Made by a program: the position numbers and the translations under genes. A stretch of 14,858 nucleotides of DNA. Source: Clostridia bacterium (GTDB taxonomy: Bacteria > Bacillota > Clostridia > Christensenellales > CAG-917). Positions within the stretch are counted from its first letter, which is position 1; every line of letters starts with the position of its first letter. The notes under the pieces were generated by a model. It did not search any database, was not told the DNA's origin, and saw only the letters and a program-made list of their open reading frames with translations. This document shows, piece after piece, positions 6,227 to 13,824 of the stretch. The stretch lies in assembly GCA_017500745.1 (NCBI GenBank), contig JAFVYE010000035.1, positions 1 through 14,858 of the forward strand, read 5' to 3'.

Positions 6227-8413
6227 TTAGTTTTCGCCTCCTTCATTTGTATTGTTTTCGCTGTCAATGCCGTTGACAACTCTCATACGTTCAATACGTG
6301 CAGACACTGCTCTAGGAATTTCAACTTTGGGTGCATCGGGGTGCAGGAGCCAAGTTGCTGCAGAGTGTGTGTCGCTGATCTTGAACATGGGAGGTTGCAT
6401 CTCAAAGTCAATCTTCATTGCGTACTTGTTACGTGCTGCAAATGCATCGCCCTTGGGAGGATAGATCATGTTGGGAGGTGTTCCGGGGATTGCCTCCAAC
6501 TTCTCATTGGTGTCAAGGTCAGGCATTGATGAAAGGAGTGCCCATGTATAGGGGTGTGCAGGTGAATAGAAGATGTCCTCTGCTGTGCCGGACTCAACAA
6601 TCTTGCCTGCGTACATAACTGCGATTCTGTCAGCCATATTTGCAACAACGCCAAGGTCGTGGGTGATGAAGATGATTGACAGGTTTCTTTCTCTCTTGAT
6701 CTTGTTGATGAGTTCAAGGATTTGTGCTTGAATTGTCACGTCAAGAGCGGTTGTGGGCTCATCACAGATGAGGATGTCAGGGTTTGCAGCAAGTGCAATT
6801 GCGATGACGATACGTTGACGCATACCACCTGAAAATTGGAAGGGATATTGACGATATCTCTTTTTGGGTTCGGGGATGCCAACTTCTTCCATAAGTTTGA
6901 GGGCCTTGCTCTTTGCCACACTCTTTGTGACACGATATGCAACAGCTTGTGCCTTCTCCTTCAAGAAGTCAATCATTGCAACAGACTCTTTGTCAACGTC
7001 ATAGACATCCTTGTTTTCAATTGCTGTCTTAAATGACTCTGCAATCTTGTCAACCACGTGGAGAATGTTGGCGTGTGCCATGTCAACGTCAACGATCTTT
7101 GCGGGGATCACTGAATAGTCAGGAGTCTTGCCACGTGCGATAATCTTGTCATACTTTGCCTTTTCCTTGGCGAAGCGCTTCTCTTCCTTTTCGTTGGAGG
7201 GGCCAGCTGAGAAATAGGTGTCAATTGCACGGTTGATGCTTGTTTTAAAGGTGTAGGAGGTTGAGTCCTTCACAAGAGCAAGCTTGTCAATTGAAGCGTT
7301 GACTGCATTGGTAAGTACCTTTGCAACGTCCTTGTATGCTTTTTTGTCAAGACCTCTGTCGCAGAGGATTGAGCGCATTGAGTTGATGAGATCAAGTGCT
7401 TCTGCCTTTTTGTCAAGTGAGCATTGACGTGAATATGCAAGGCCTTTCTTTTCATCTTCAATGAATGCCAGCATAAAGTTGTCGTCAAGATACTTGCGGA
7501 GGAAGACGTTGAGCTCCTCTGTGTTGGGCAGTTTGGGCAATTCCTCTTTGCCAAACGTGTGGAAGTATGCAAGTGCAAAGTAGTTGGGAGACACCTTTGC
7601 AACCCCTGCTTTGAGCTCTGCAAGGAGTGCCTTCAAAGGTTCAACGCAAGGAGTGTAGTCCTTTGCTCTGGTGCAACCTTCTGATGCCTTGTTGAACTTG
7701 TCTGCAAGTGCCACCACTGCGTCTCGGCAAACGTATTCGTGCACGGACTTTTTGGATTGACGAAGGATGGTTGCTTTCTCTGTTCTGAAATCGCTGACTG
7801 CTTTCTTTTCAATGTGGAAAAGAAGGTCCTCAATGTTTTCAATTGCGAGAGTTGCGTTGGTGTGTGCGTTGTTGTATGCAGATTCAAGCTTGAGATGGAG
7901 TTTCTCAAAGGTGTTGAAATCTGTGATTTTTTGCTTGTTGATCTTGCCTTGCTCGCTGTTGGCATCAACACCCATTGCTCCGTTCATTGCATTGCAAAGG
8001 ATTTTGATTGTGCGGTTGAACACTGTCCTTGCCTCACGGCGTGCTGCACGGTTTTTGAGGATCATTGCCTCGGTGAGTTGCATGCCGATGCGGTTGATGG
8101 GGTCAAGTGCTGACAAGGGATCTTGGAAGATCATTGCAATCTTGTCGCCACGAAGCTTGTGGAAGTCGTCCTCTGTGATTTGGAGGAGGTCCATGCCGTC
8201 ATAAAGGATTTCACCGCTTTCAATGATTGCATTGACAGCAGAAATGCCGATGATGGCCTTGTTGGTGACAGATTTGCCTGAACCGGATTCGCCAACGATT
8301 GCAAGGGTTTCACCCTTGTACAGGTCAAAGTCAATGCCACGGACGGCTTGAACTTTGCCTGCATCGGTGCGGAATGATATTCTAAGGTTTTTGACTTCAA
8401 GTTTCTTTTCCAT
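6227..8413 (-). CDS. oppD: Oligopeptide/dipeptide ABC transporter ATPase OppD, with very large insertion
   Basis: Partner ATPase of OppF. Motifs are complete: Walker A GESGSGKS (41-48), Q-loop MIFQDPLSALDP (94-105), signature FSGGMRQR (527-534), Walker B LICDEP (548-553) and H-loop His585, then an oligopeptide-transporter C-terminal extension. At 728 residues it is more than twice the usual ~330; the excess is about 375 residues (about 129-502, genome 6908-8029) lying inside the helical subdomain between Q-loop and signature. The insertion is charged, Lys/Ala/Asp/Glu-rich, seems mostly alpha-helical, and matches nothing I recognise. It is in frame with no stop, and the flanking sequence resumes exactly at the family pattern (ALKLMEEVGIPEP). 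The four cysteines of the usual C-terminal CxF..RC..C..C pattern are replaced (GDAFAARNKYAMKIDFEMQP, later ATWLL). The ATG has GGAGGG 7 nt upstream; the gap to oppC is 3 nt. Confidence 0.92.
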   Translation of the reverse strand: MEKKLEVKNLRISFRTDAGKVQAVRGIDFDLYKGETLAIVGESGSGKSVTNKAIIGISAVNAIIESGEILYDGMDLLQITEDDFHKLRGDKIAMIFQDPLSALDPINRIGMQLTEAMILKNRAARREARTVFNRTIKILCNAMNGAMGVDANSEQGKINKQKITDFNTFEKLHLKLESAYNNAHTNATLAIENIEDLLFHIEKKAVSDFRTEKATILRQSKKSVHEYVCRDAVVALADKFNKASEGCTRAKDYTPCVEPLKALLAELKAGVAKVSPNYFALAYFHTFGKEELPKLPNTEELNVFLRKYLDDNFMLAFIEDEKKGLAYSRQCSLDKKAEALDLINSMRSILCDRGLDKKAYKDVAKVLTNAVNASIDKLALVKDSTSYTFKTSINRAIDTYFSAGPSNEKEEKRFAKEKAKYDKIIARGKTPDYSVIPAKIVDVDMAHANILHVVDKIAESFKTAIENKDVYDVDKESVAMIDFLKEKAQAVAYRVTKSVAKSKALKLMEEVGIPEPKKRYRQYPFQFSGGMRQRIVIAIALAANPDILICDEPTTALDVTIQAQILELINKIKRERNLSIIFITHDLGVVANMADRIAVMYAGKIVESGTAEDIFYSPAHPYTWALLSSMPDLDTNEKLEAIPGTPPNMIYPPKGDAFAARNKYAMKIDFEMQPPMFKISDTHSAATWLLHPDAPKVEIPRAVSARIERMRVVNGIDSENNTNEGGEN

Positions 8414-8416
8414 AGT

Positions 8417-9997
8417 TTAGCCCTCCGATCCTCTAAGTTGCGGGTTGAATGCGTCTCTAAGGCCGTTGCCAAACAGGTTGAATGAGAGCATCAACAGTGC
8501 TATGAACAATGCGGGGAACAATATGATATGGGGGAAATCCTTGAGATATTGTTGTCCTGCTGAGAGCATAGAACCAATGCTTGACATTGAACTGCTGCCA
8601 AGGTTGATGATGCCCAAATATGCCAGTGACGTTTCGCTGAAAATGACGCCGGGGATGACCAAAACTGTTCCGGTGATGATTGTGCCCAAGCTGTTGGGGA
8701 AGATGTGACGCCAAATAATACGCTTGTCGCTTGCGCCCAAGGTGCGAGCTGCAAGAACGTACTCTTGACTCTTGAAGCGGTAGAACTGCATACGAACACG
8801 GCTTGCCATGCCAATCCAGCCCGTCAAGACGAATGCGTAAATCAATGCGCCAACAACGCCAACCTTTTGTGCCAAGTGCAATTGGAACAAAACTGTGACA
8901 ACCATGAAGGGGATTCCGCCGAGGATGTCAACAATACGTTCCATCGTCATGTCAACGACACCGCCGTAGTAACCTTCAATTGCGCCGTAGATTGCGCCGA
9001 TTGTCAAGTTGATCAATGAAACAAGCACTGCAAGCAAGAAGCTGAATCTTGCGCCGTTTGCAAGGCGAGTGAGGATGTCATATCCTTCTGATGAGGTGCC
9101 AAATGCAAAGCAAGGTTCCTCGCCGTACTTGTACAAGAAATAGTTGTAGGAGTCAACTCTGACAACAAAGTTGGACTTCGCTCCTGAACCGGTCACTTGT
9201 GCATAGCTATATGTGCCGTCATCGCCAGCGATACGCTTGCTGTTGTAGTAGTATTCGGGGTGTGTGTTGTTTTTGAGGTATGCGGGCACCAACGTTTTGC
9301 CGGGGCCGTATACGGGCACGCCCTTGATGTCGCATGCGTACCAAATGTTGAGGTCCTTTGACAAGCACACGGGGCGTTTGTCGTTGGGATCTGTGGGTTT
9401 GGTGCGGTCAACTTGGGGATAGATGACTTGGATGTCATTTTCAAGTTGCCACTTGAGAAGTGCGTCATATTGTGATTGTGTGAGAGTGACGTTCAACATA
9501 CCCTTTTGTGCGTATGTGTCAATTCTCACAACGTGCAGAGTACCCTTGTTGATGATGTCATCAATTTCAACTGTGCCAAGTTCCTTAGTGATGACAGGGC
9601 GTCCTGTTTCTTGTTCCATTGCCATATACTTTCTGTACGTGGCTTGGTTGATTTCTTCCTTCTTTGTGCCGTCCCAGAAACCTGTGCCTTCAAAGCCCTT
9701 TGTTTTGGGGAGATAATAGCCGTATTGGAGGTAGGTGACATCTGTCCCAACACTATATGAATCAGTGTAAGCTGATTCTGCAAAGAGAGGTGTGATGAGT
9801 GCAAACAAGAGGAGGATGAGGATGATGCATGCTGCAACAACACTACCCTTGTTCTTTGTAAAACGGCGCATTGCATCACGGAGTGAACTCACGGGTTTGG
9901 TGTCAAATTTGGTATCGTGAAGGTTTTCTCCTTCGTGTGCAAATGCAAACAAACTCTTGTCAATATTCATATTTTCAAAATTCTTGTTGTCTATCAT
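8417..9997 (-). CDS. oppC: Oligopeptide ABC transporter permease OppC with large domain between TM1 and TM2
   Basis: A BPD_transp_1 permease forming the channel with OppB. Seen in order: an N-terminal cytoplasmic tail (1-50), TM1 (about 52-73), a roughly 230-residue non-membrane stretch (about 75-305), then the OppC-typical GTSSEGYDILTRLANGARFS that opens the conserved permease core with five further membrane segments. The EAA loop that contacts the ATPases is EYVLAARTLGASDKRIIWRH (412-431), and the end NGLRDAFNPQLR is characteristic of the family. Length is 526 against about 300; TM1 orientation puts the extra ~190-200 residues outside the cell, with many Tyr, Lys and Asp residues and two Cys (211, 222) that could form a disulfide. 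Start overlaps the oppB stop by 4 nt (ATGA), which implies translational coupling. Confidence 0.93.
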   Translation of the reverse strand: MIDNKNFENMNIDKSLFAFAHEGENLHDTKFDTKPVSSLRDAMRRFTKNKGSVVAACIILILLLFALITPLFAESAYTDSYSVGTDVTYLQYGYYLPKTKGFEGTGFWDGTKKEEINQATYRKYMAMEQETGRPVITKELGTVEIDDIINKGTLHVVRIDTYAQKGMLNVTLTQSQYDALLKWQLENDIQVIYPQVDRTKPTDPNDKRPVCLSKDLNIWYACDIKGVPVYGPGKTLVPAYLKNNTHPEYYYNSKRIAGDDGTYSYAQVTGSGAKSNFVVRVDSYNYFLYKYGEEPCFAFGTSSEGYDILTRLANGARFSFLLAVLVSLINLTIGAIYGAIEGYYGGVVDMTMERIVDILGGIPFMVVTVLFQLHLAQKVGVVGALIYAFVLTGWIGMASRVRMQFYRFKSQEYVLAARTLGASDKRIIWRHIFPNSLGTIITGTVLVIPGVIFSETSLAYLGIINLGSSSMSSIGSMLSAGQQYLKDFPHIILFPALFIALLMLSFNLFGNGLRDAFNPQLRGSEG

Positions 9998-10953
9998 TTT
10001 CTGGAGCCCATCCTTATTCTCGGATCAATGAAGCCGTAGCTCAAGTCAATAACCACACCTGCAACCAAACCAATGAGGGTGTAGAATGCTGACAGCAACA
10101 TGAAGAAGTTGTAGTCAGGAGGAATTGCGTTGACAGCGCCAATATAAAGCTTGCCAACACCAGCGATGCCAAAGATACCTTCAATGATAAGTGAACCACT
10201 CATAATTGAGATAAATTCGCCAAGAATCATGGGGAAGATAGGCACCATTGCATTACGCATTGCGTGACGCACAGTTGCCTGTGCCTTTGTAAGACCCTTT
10301 GTTCTTGCAAGGAGCATAAAGTCGTTGGTGAGGACTTCGGTGAGCTCTGCACGAGTATAACGGGTCAAACCTGCGATGGTACCAAAGGACAATGACAAGA
10401 CTGCAGGGAGCATGTCAACAAACGTTGAGGGTGCAAATGCGCCTTGAGTGTAGTCCATGATTGTGTGGTTGAACCATTGCAGTTTGAAGCACAAAACGTA
10501 CTGGATGAGCAATGCATAAACAAATGACGGCACAGAAACAAAAACCATGACGCCGGTTGAAATGAGCTGATCTTGCCATTTGTTCTTTTTGAGTGCCGCA
10601 AATATGCCAAGGGCAAGGCCGATAGGCACGGAAATGAGCATTGAGTAGATGTTGATTGCCACCGTGTAAGGAAGCTTTTCAACAAATGTGTCCCAAACGT
10701 CAGACATAGGATAGAGGGATTCTGAAATGCCCCAGTTGCCCTTGAGTGCCTGACCCCAGAATATGAAGTACTGCTCCATTATGGGTTTGTTGTAGCCCAA
10801 TTGTTCTCTTCGCAGTTGGATGACTTGTGCGTCCTTGCCAAATTGCTCGGGGGGAAGTGAGGGGAGCATTTTGATAAGAACAAAACAAATCGTCATGATA
10901 ACGACGAACACAAACAGAGCAAGAGCCAATCTTTTAAGAATGTATTTTAGCAT
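9994..10953 (-). CDS. oppB: Oligopeptide ABC transporter permease OppB
   Basis: The second channel subunit, 319 residues, which is the normal family length, unlike its operon partners. N-terminal MLKYILKRLALALFVFV is the usual OppB amphipathic start and TM1 (about 9-28); five more membrane segments follow (about 97-120, 131-155, 180-197, 241-262, 283-304). The EAA loop is seen as NDFMLLARTKGLTKAQATVR (210-229), and the end FIDPRIRMG is typical. The ATG at 10953 is chosen because GGAG lies 6 nt upstream (complement of 10960-10963); a TTG four codons further upstream overlaps that site and is less likely. It is separated from oppA by 154 nt containing two hairpins, and its stop overlaps the start of oppC. 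Confidence 0.94.
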   Translation of the reverse strand: MLKYILKRLALALFVFVVIMTICFVLIKMLPSLPPEQFGKDAQVIQLRREQLGYNKPIMEQYFIFWGQALKGNWGISESLYPMSDVWDTFVEKLPYTVAINIYSMLISVPIGLALGIFAALKKNKWQDQLISTGVMVFVSVPSFVYALLIQYVLCFKLQWFNHTIMDYTQGAFAPSTFVDMLPAVLSLSFGTIAGLTRYTRAELTEVLTNDFMLLARTKGLTKAQATVRHAMRNAMVPIFPMILGEFISIMSGSLIIEGIFGIAGVGKLYIGAVNAIPPDYNFFMLLSAFYTLIGLVAGVVIDLSYGFIDPRIRMGSRK

Positions 10954-10970
10954 GTCTTTCTCCAAAACTA

Positions 10971-11021
10971 TGTGTATTCACTCCAACAATAACCTCCTGC
11001 GATTATTGGAATGAATACACA
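10971..11021 (-). promoter_or_regulatory. Intercistronic hairpin with AGGAGG in its loop, upstream of oppB
   Basis: The arms 10971-10990 and 11002-11021 form a continuous 20-bp stem in the minus-strand RNA: 18 Watson-Crick pairs and two G-U pairs (positions 10981/11011 and 10987/11005). On the plus strand those two positions would be C-A mismatches, so the structure favours the coding-strand RNA. The 11-nt loop (10991-11001) exposes AGGAGG, 27 nt or more from the oppB ATG and thus too far to be its own site. The stem is followed by TAGTTTTGG, a short T-run. Likely roles are attenuation, 3'-end protection of oppA mRNA, or control of ribosome access. Confidence 0.75.
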
Positions 11022-11037
11022 CCCTAAAATTGCGTAT

Positions 11038-11072
11038 ATGGGGGATAGGACATTTTACTGCCTATCCCCCAT
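11038..11072 (-). terminator. Strong hairpin 35 nt after oppA stop (attenuator or mRNA stabiliser)
   Basis: ATGGGGGATAGG (11038-11049) and CCTATCCCCCAT (11061-11072) form a perfect 12-bp stem with an 11-nt loop. In the direction of transcription it is followed by ATACGCAATTTT, so the U-run is displaced; in the opposite direction it is followed directly by TTTTT. For minus-strand RNA I read it as a leaky terminator or, more likely, an exonuclease block that leaves more oppA than oppBCDF mRNA. Full termination would leave oppBCDF without a visible promoter. Confidence 0.6.
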
Positions 11073-11107
11073 TTTTGTTAAAACACTAACTATTTAGCAA
11101 GCAAAGA

Positions 11108-13579
11108 TTATTCGCTGACTGTGTAGTTGAGGGTGCCGCCTTGTGATGCAACGTATGCATCCCATGCTGCGTCATCCATTGTGTAGGTGTAGTACTTGAG
11201 ACCGCCACGGCCAACACCAAACACGTATTCTTCAGTGTAGTATTGGATTTGCATACCCTTGAGTGCTGCTGAAGAGTCGGTGAGGAGGGGGATCATGTCG
11301 TATTGTTCAAGGACTGCTTGTTCAATTGCTGCGAGGATTGCAAGTCTCTTTGCGGTAGGTGCATCGGTGCCTGCTGCAACTTCAACAACGTCTTCTGTTG
11401 CTTCGCCGTTGACAACGACTGCTGCTTCAATGGTGTAGCCACTGAGTGCATATGTCCAATCAAGTGCTGATGCGGTGAGGACTTGGCCGTCAAGTGTGAC
11501 GTTGACCATTGCTGTTGAGGTGTCCCAACCGGGGTCATATTGATAGTCAGGGCTGGTGTATGCTTCAATCAAGCCGTAAGGATCAAGTGCTGAGCCAGTC
11601 CAGCCAACGCCGAAGAGCATGTCAACCTTGTTTGCACGGAGTTCATCTGCAAATCCGTTGCCGAGGTCACCACTGTTCTTGAATGTGACTTTGCCTTCAA
11701 GCTTGGTGCCCTTGACTGCATCGGTGATTGCCTTTGCGAGGAATTCTGAGCCCTTGCTGTAGTATGTTGATGATGCCTTGGGGATACCAATGACGATTTC
11801 AACAACTTCGCCTTCCTTCAAGTAGCCAGCTTCAACTGCCTTGTCGTATGCTATGTCAAAGAGTTCCTTTGCGCCTTCGGGGTCATAACCTGTGATTGAT
11901 GCGATTGCGTCATCAATTGTTGCGTACTTCTTGCCTTCGCCGATTTCATCTGCAACGCCCCAGAAGTTGACGATTGCTTGTTTTGCTTCATCGGTTGTAC
12001 GGTATGCTTCACCGGTTTCAGGGTCGCTGACGATGAGGTTGCCGTAGAGTGCTTTTGCTGTGCCGCCGAGGGGGTCAATTGCAAGTGCGTATGCTGCTCT
12101 GTCAATTGCGTAGCAGACTGCTTGACGGAATTCCTTGATTGTGATGATTTCCTTGTCAATGACTTTTGCGCCCTTGTATTCTTCGTTTGCGGTCTTTTCT
12201 GCTGCAACGAGGCCTGCTGCATCAGGGTTGAATGCCATGAACCATGTTGAGTCACCTTCGGTGTAGTAGGTGTACTTACTGCTTTGATATGTTTCCATAT
12301 CTTCTGCGGTGAGGCCATATGTGTCAAGTTGTCCCTTCAAGAACATTTCAAGTCTGGTTGATGCTTGTTCAACAAACTTGATGTTGATGTCGGTTGTTTG
12401 ATATGTTGTGTCGCTGTTGCCATAGAAGTGTTCATTCTTTGTGAAGTGCATTTCTGCGTCCTTTTGGAAGAATGTCATCTTGTAGGGGCCGTAGCCAACG
12501 TATGTTTCAACAGATGTGCCGTAGGTGTTTGAGTAAACGCCTTCTTCGTCAACGCTCATGCATGCTTCGTATGTAGGAACGTGAACGAGCCAGCTGCTGC
12601 CGAGTGCGTAATGGAGGTAGAAACCTTCAAGGGGGTTGATGAGGATGAGGGTGATTGATGTGCCATCTTCTGATGCTCTGATACCGACATCTTCAAAGTT
12701 CATTTCGGGGTAAACGTATTCGGTTGTGAAGAAGTGGAATTCTTCATCGGGGTCTGTTTGCCACTTTTTGAGGACCTTTGTCCATGTTTCTGTGAGAGTT
12801 GCATCTGCCTTGATTTCTGCCCAGGTCTTGTCGGTCAATGCATCAAGGTCTGCCACTGACCAGAGGCCCCAGAGTGCTGATGCGAGGCCATTGTAGCCGC
12901 CGTATGCATTGAGGTATGAATCTGTGCCGTAACCCTTCTTTCTGATGGTTTCGCCGAGATAGCTGTTTTCAACTGAGAAGACGATTTGATCTGCGATGCT
13001 TTCGTTGGTTTCAACCCAGTTGCTGAAGAACTTGTATGCGGGTTCCATTGAGGTTGTACCTTGCTTCAAGTAGAGCTCTGCATTGTAGATCTTGAGGTTG
13101 CCGCTGTAAACTGAGTCTGCACGATAGTTTGCTGCTGCGGGGTTCAAGAGGAGCTTGAGTGAATTGACATAGTCTGCTGCGGTGATAGGATCGCCGTTGT
13201 CATACTTTGCATTCATGTTGAGGGGGATGTTCCATGCCAATGCGGTGTCGCCTTCTTCAATGCCAAATTGTCCAACATATTGGCTGGTCACGTCTGTGGG
13301 GAATGCTGATGCCATTTCGCACACGAGCTTGTAACCATCTTTGGTGTCGTTGTAGTCAAAGCCGTAGAAGCCCATTGATGTGTAATCAAGGGGAACTGAA
13401 TCGTTTGCTGTTTGATACACGTGAGGGTTCCAGTTGGTGGGGAACACACTTGCTGCTGAGTTGTATGTGTATGTTGAAGGGCCGGTTGTTTCGTCAGGAT
13501 TACATGCGACGAAAACACCAACGCAGAGAACAAGCACGAGAACCACTGCAAGAAGTGCCACGAGTTTTCTTTGCTTCAT
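11108..13579 (-). CDS. oppA: Oligopeptide-binding lipoprotein OppA (SBP_bac_5 family), enlarged
   Basis: Extracytoplasmic receptor that captures peptides and hands them to OppBC. Seen: a basic start MKQRK, hydrophobic stretch to residue 24, and a lipoprotein cysteine at 26 in a FVAC lipobox (Phe at -3 is slightly unusual), followed by NPDETTGP. Family 5 binding-protein hallmarks are present: NGDPITAADYVNSLK near residue 120, the GYGPYKMTFFQKD segment with NEHFYG, the EFRQAVCYAIDRAAYA helix, and DPYGLIEAY near the C-terminus. At 823 residues it is far longer than the usual ~540; extra sequence seems to lie around residues 150-270 and near the C-terminus (about 700-760). The ATG at 13579 has GGAGG 8 nt upstream; an upstream ATG and a further start at 13612 overlap or precede that site and are rejected. 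First gene of the operon, with its own promoter. Confidence 0.93.
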   Translation of the reverse strand: MKQRKLVALLAVVLVLVLCVGVFVACNPDETTGPSTYTYNSAASVFPTNWNPHVYQTANDSVPLDYTSMGFYGFDYNDTKDGYKLVCEMASAFPTDVTSQYVGQFGIEEGDTALAWNIPLNMNAKYDNGDPITAADYVNSLKLLLNPAAANYRADSVYSGNLKIYNAELYLKQGTTSMEPAYKFFSNWVETNESIADQIVFSVENSYLGETIRKKGYGTDSYLNAYGGYNGLASALWGLWSVADLDALTDKTWAEIKADATLTETWTKVLKKWQTDPDEEFHFFTTEYVYPEMNFEDVGIRASEDGTSITLILINPLEGFYLHYALGSSWLVHVPTYEACMSVDEEGVYSNTYGTSVETYVGYGPYKMTFFQKDAEMHFTKNEHFYGNSDTTYQTTDINIKFVEQASTRLEMFLKGQLDTYGLTAEDMETYQSSKYTYYTEGDSTWFMAFNPDAAGLVAAEKTANEEYKGAKVIDKEIITIKEFRQAVCYAIDRAAYALAIDPLGGTAKALYGNLIVSDPETGEAYRTTDEAKQAIVNFWGVADEIGEGKKYATIDDAIASITGYDPEGAKELFDIAYDKAVEAGYLKEGEVVEIVIGIPKASSTYYSKGSEFLAKAITDAVKGTKLEGKVTFKNSGDLGNGFADELRANKVDMLFGVGWTGSALDPYGLIEAYTSPDYQYDPGWDTSTAMVNVTLDGQVLTASALDWTYALSGYTIEAAVVVNGEATEDVVEVAAGTDAPTAKRLAILAAIEQAVLEQYDMIPLLTDSSAALKGMQIQYYTEEYVFGVGRGGLKYYTYTMDDAAWDAYVASQGGTLNYTVSE

Positions 13580-13643
13580 AGTCGTTACCTCCATAGAGTA
13601 AATATTATCCATTTTTTGGGACTAAGTTTGGATCTCACTGAAA

Positions 13644-13672
13644 GGAGTATACTACTCCATTTCAAATGAAAT
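13644..13672. repeat. Two abutting inverted repeats at the oppA transcription start
   Basis: GGAGTA-TAC-TACTCC (13644-13658, 6-bp arms) directly abuts ATTTCA-AA-TGAAAT (13659-13672, 6-bp arms). They cover about -1 to +28 relative to the predicted start of oppA mRNA. They can be operator half-sites for a dimeric repressor or small hairpins at the mRNA 5' end; the sequence cannot tell which. Confidence 0.5.
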
Positions 13673-13679
13673 TATCTAC

Positions 13680-13708
13680 ATTATAAATGCAACCTGCCAA
13701 TATGGCAA
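13680..13708 (-). promoter_or_regulatory. Sigma-A promoter of the opp operon
   Basis: On the minus strand TTGCCA (-35, complement of 13703-13708; 4 of 6) and a perfect TATAAT (-10, complement of 13680-13685) are spaced by exactly 17 nt. The start would be near 13672, giving a leader of about 93 nt. The -35 lies inside another inverted repeat, TGCCA-ATA-TGGCA (13695-13707), an attractive operator position for control by a peptide or nutrient sensor. Confidence 0.75.
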
Positions 13709-13758
13709 ATGTTTTTTAGCAAAAAAATTATTTTTTATCAATTTTTATTGCATAATTA

Positions 13759-13824
13759 ATACACGCCACCTCTCTATTGCGCGTGTATGCGGGTACTATA
13801 ATATATATTTTGGGGGTCCAGCAA
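13759..13824 (-). promoter_or_regulatory. Possible second upstream promoter with adjoining inverted repeat
   Basis: TTGCTG (complement of 13819-13824) and TATAGT (complement of 13795-13800) are 18 nt apart and could be a weaker promoter. A transcript from it would begin near 13788, exactly where an inverted repeat starts: ATACACGC (13759-13766) and GCGTGTAT (13781-13788), 8-bp arms with a 14-nt loop. The match at -35 is poor, so confidence is low. Confidence 0.3.

Noticed and set aside
11978..12250. Plus-strand open frame of 90 codons, unusually rich in Cys
   Set aside because: It lies antisense within oppA, has no ribosome binding site, and its Cys/Val/Phe bias is what the reverse of GCA-, AAC- and GAA-type codons would give.
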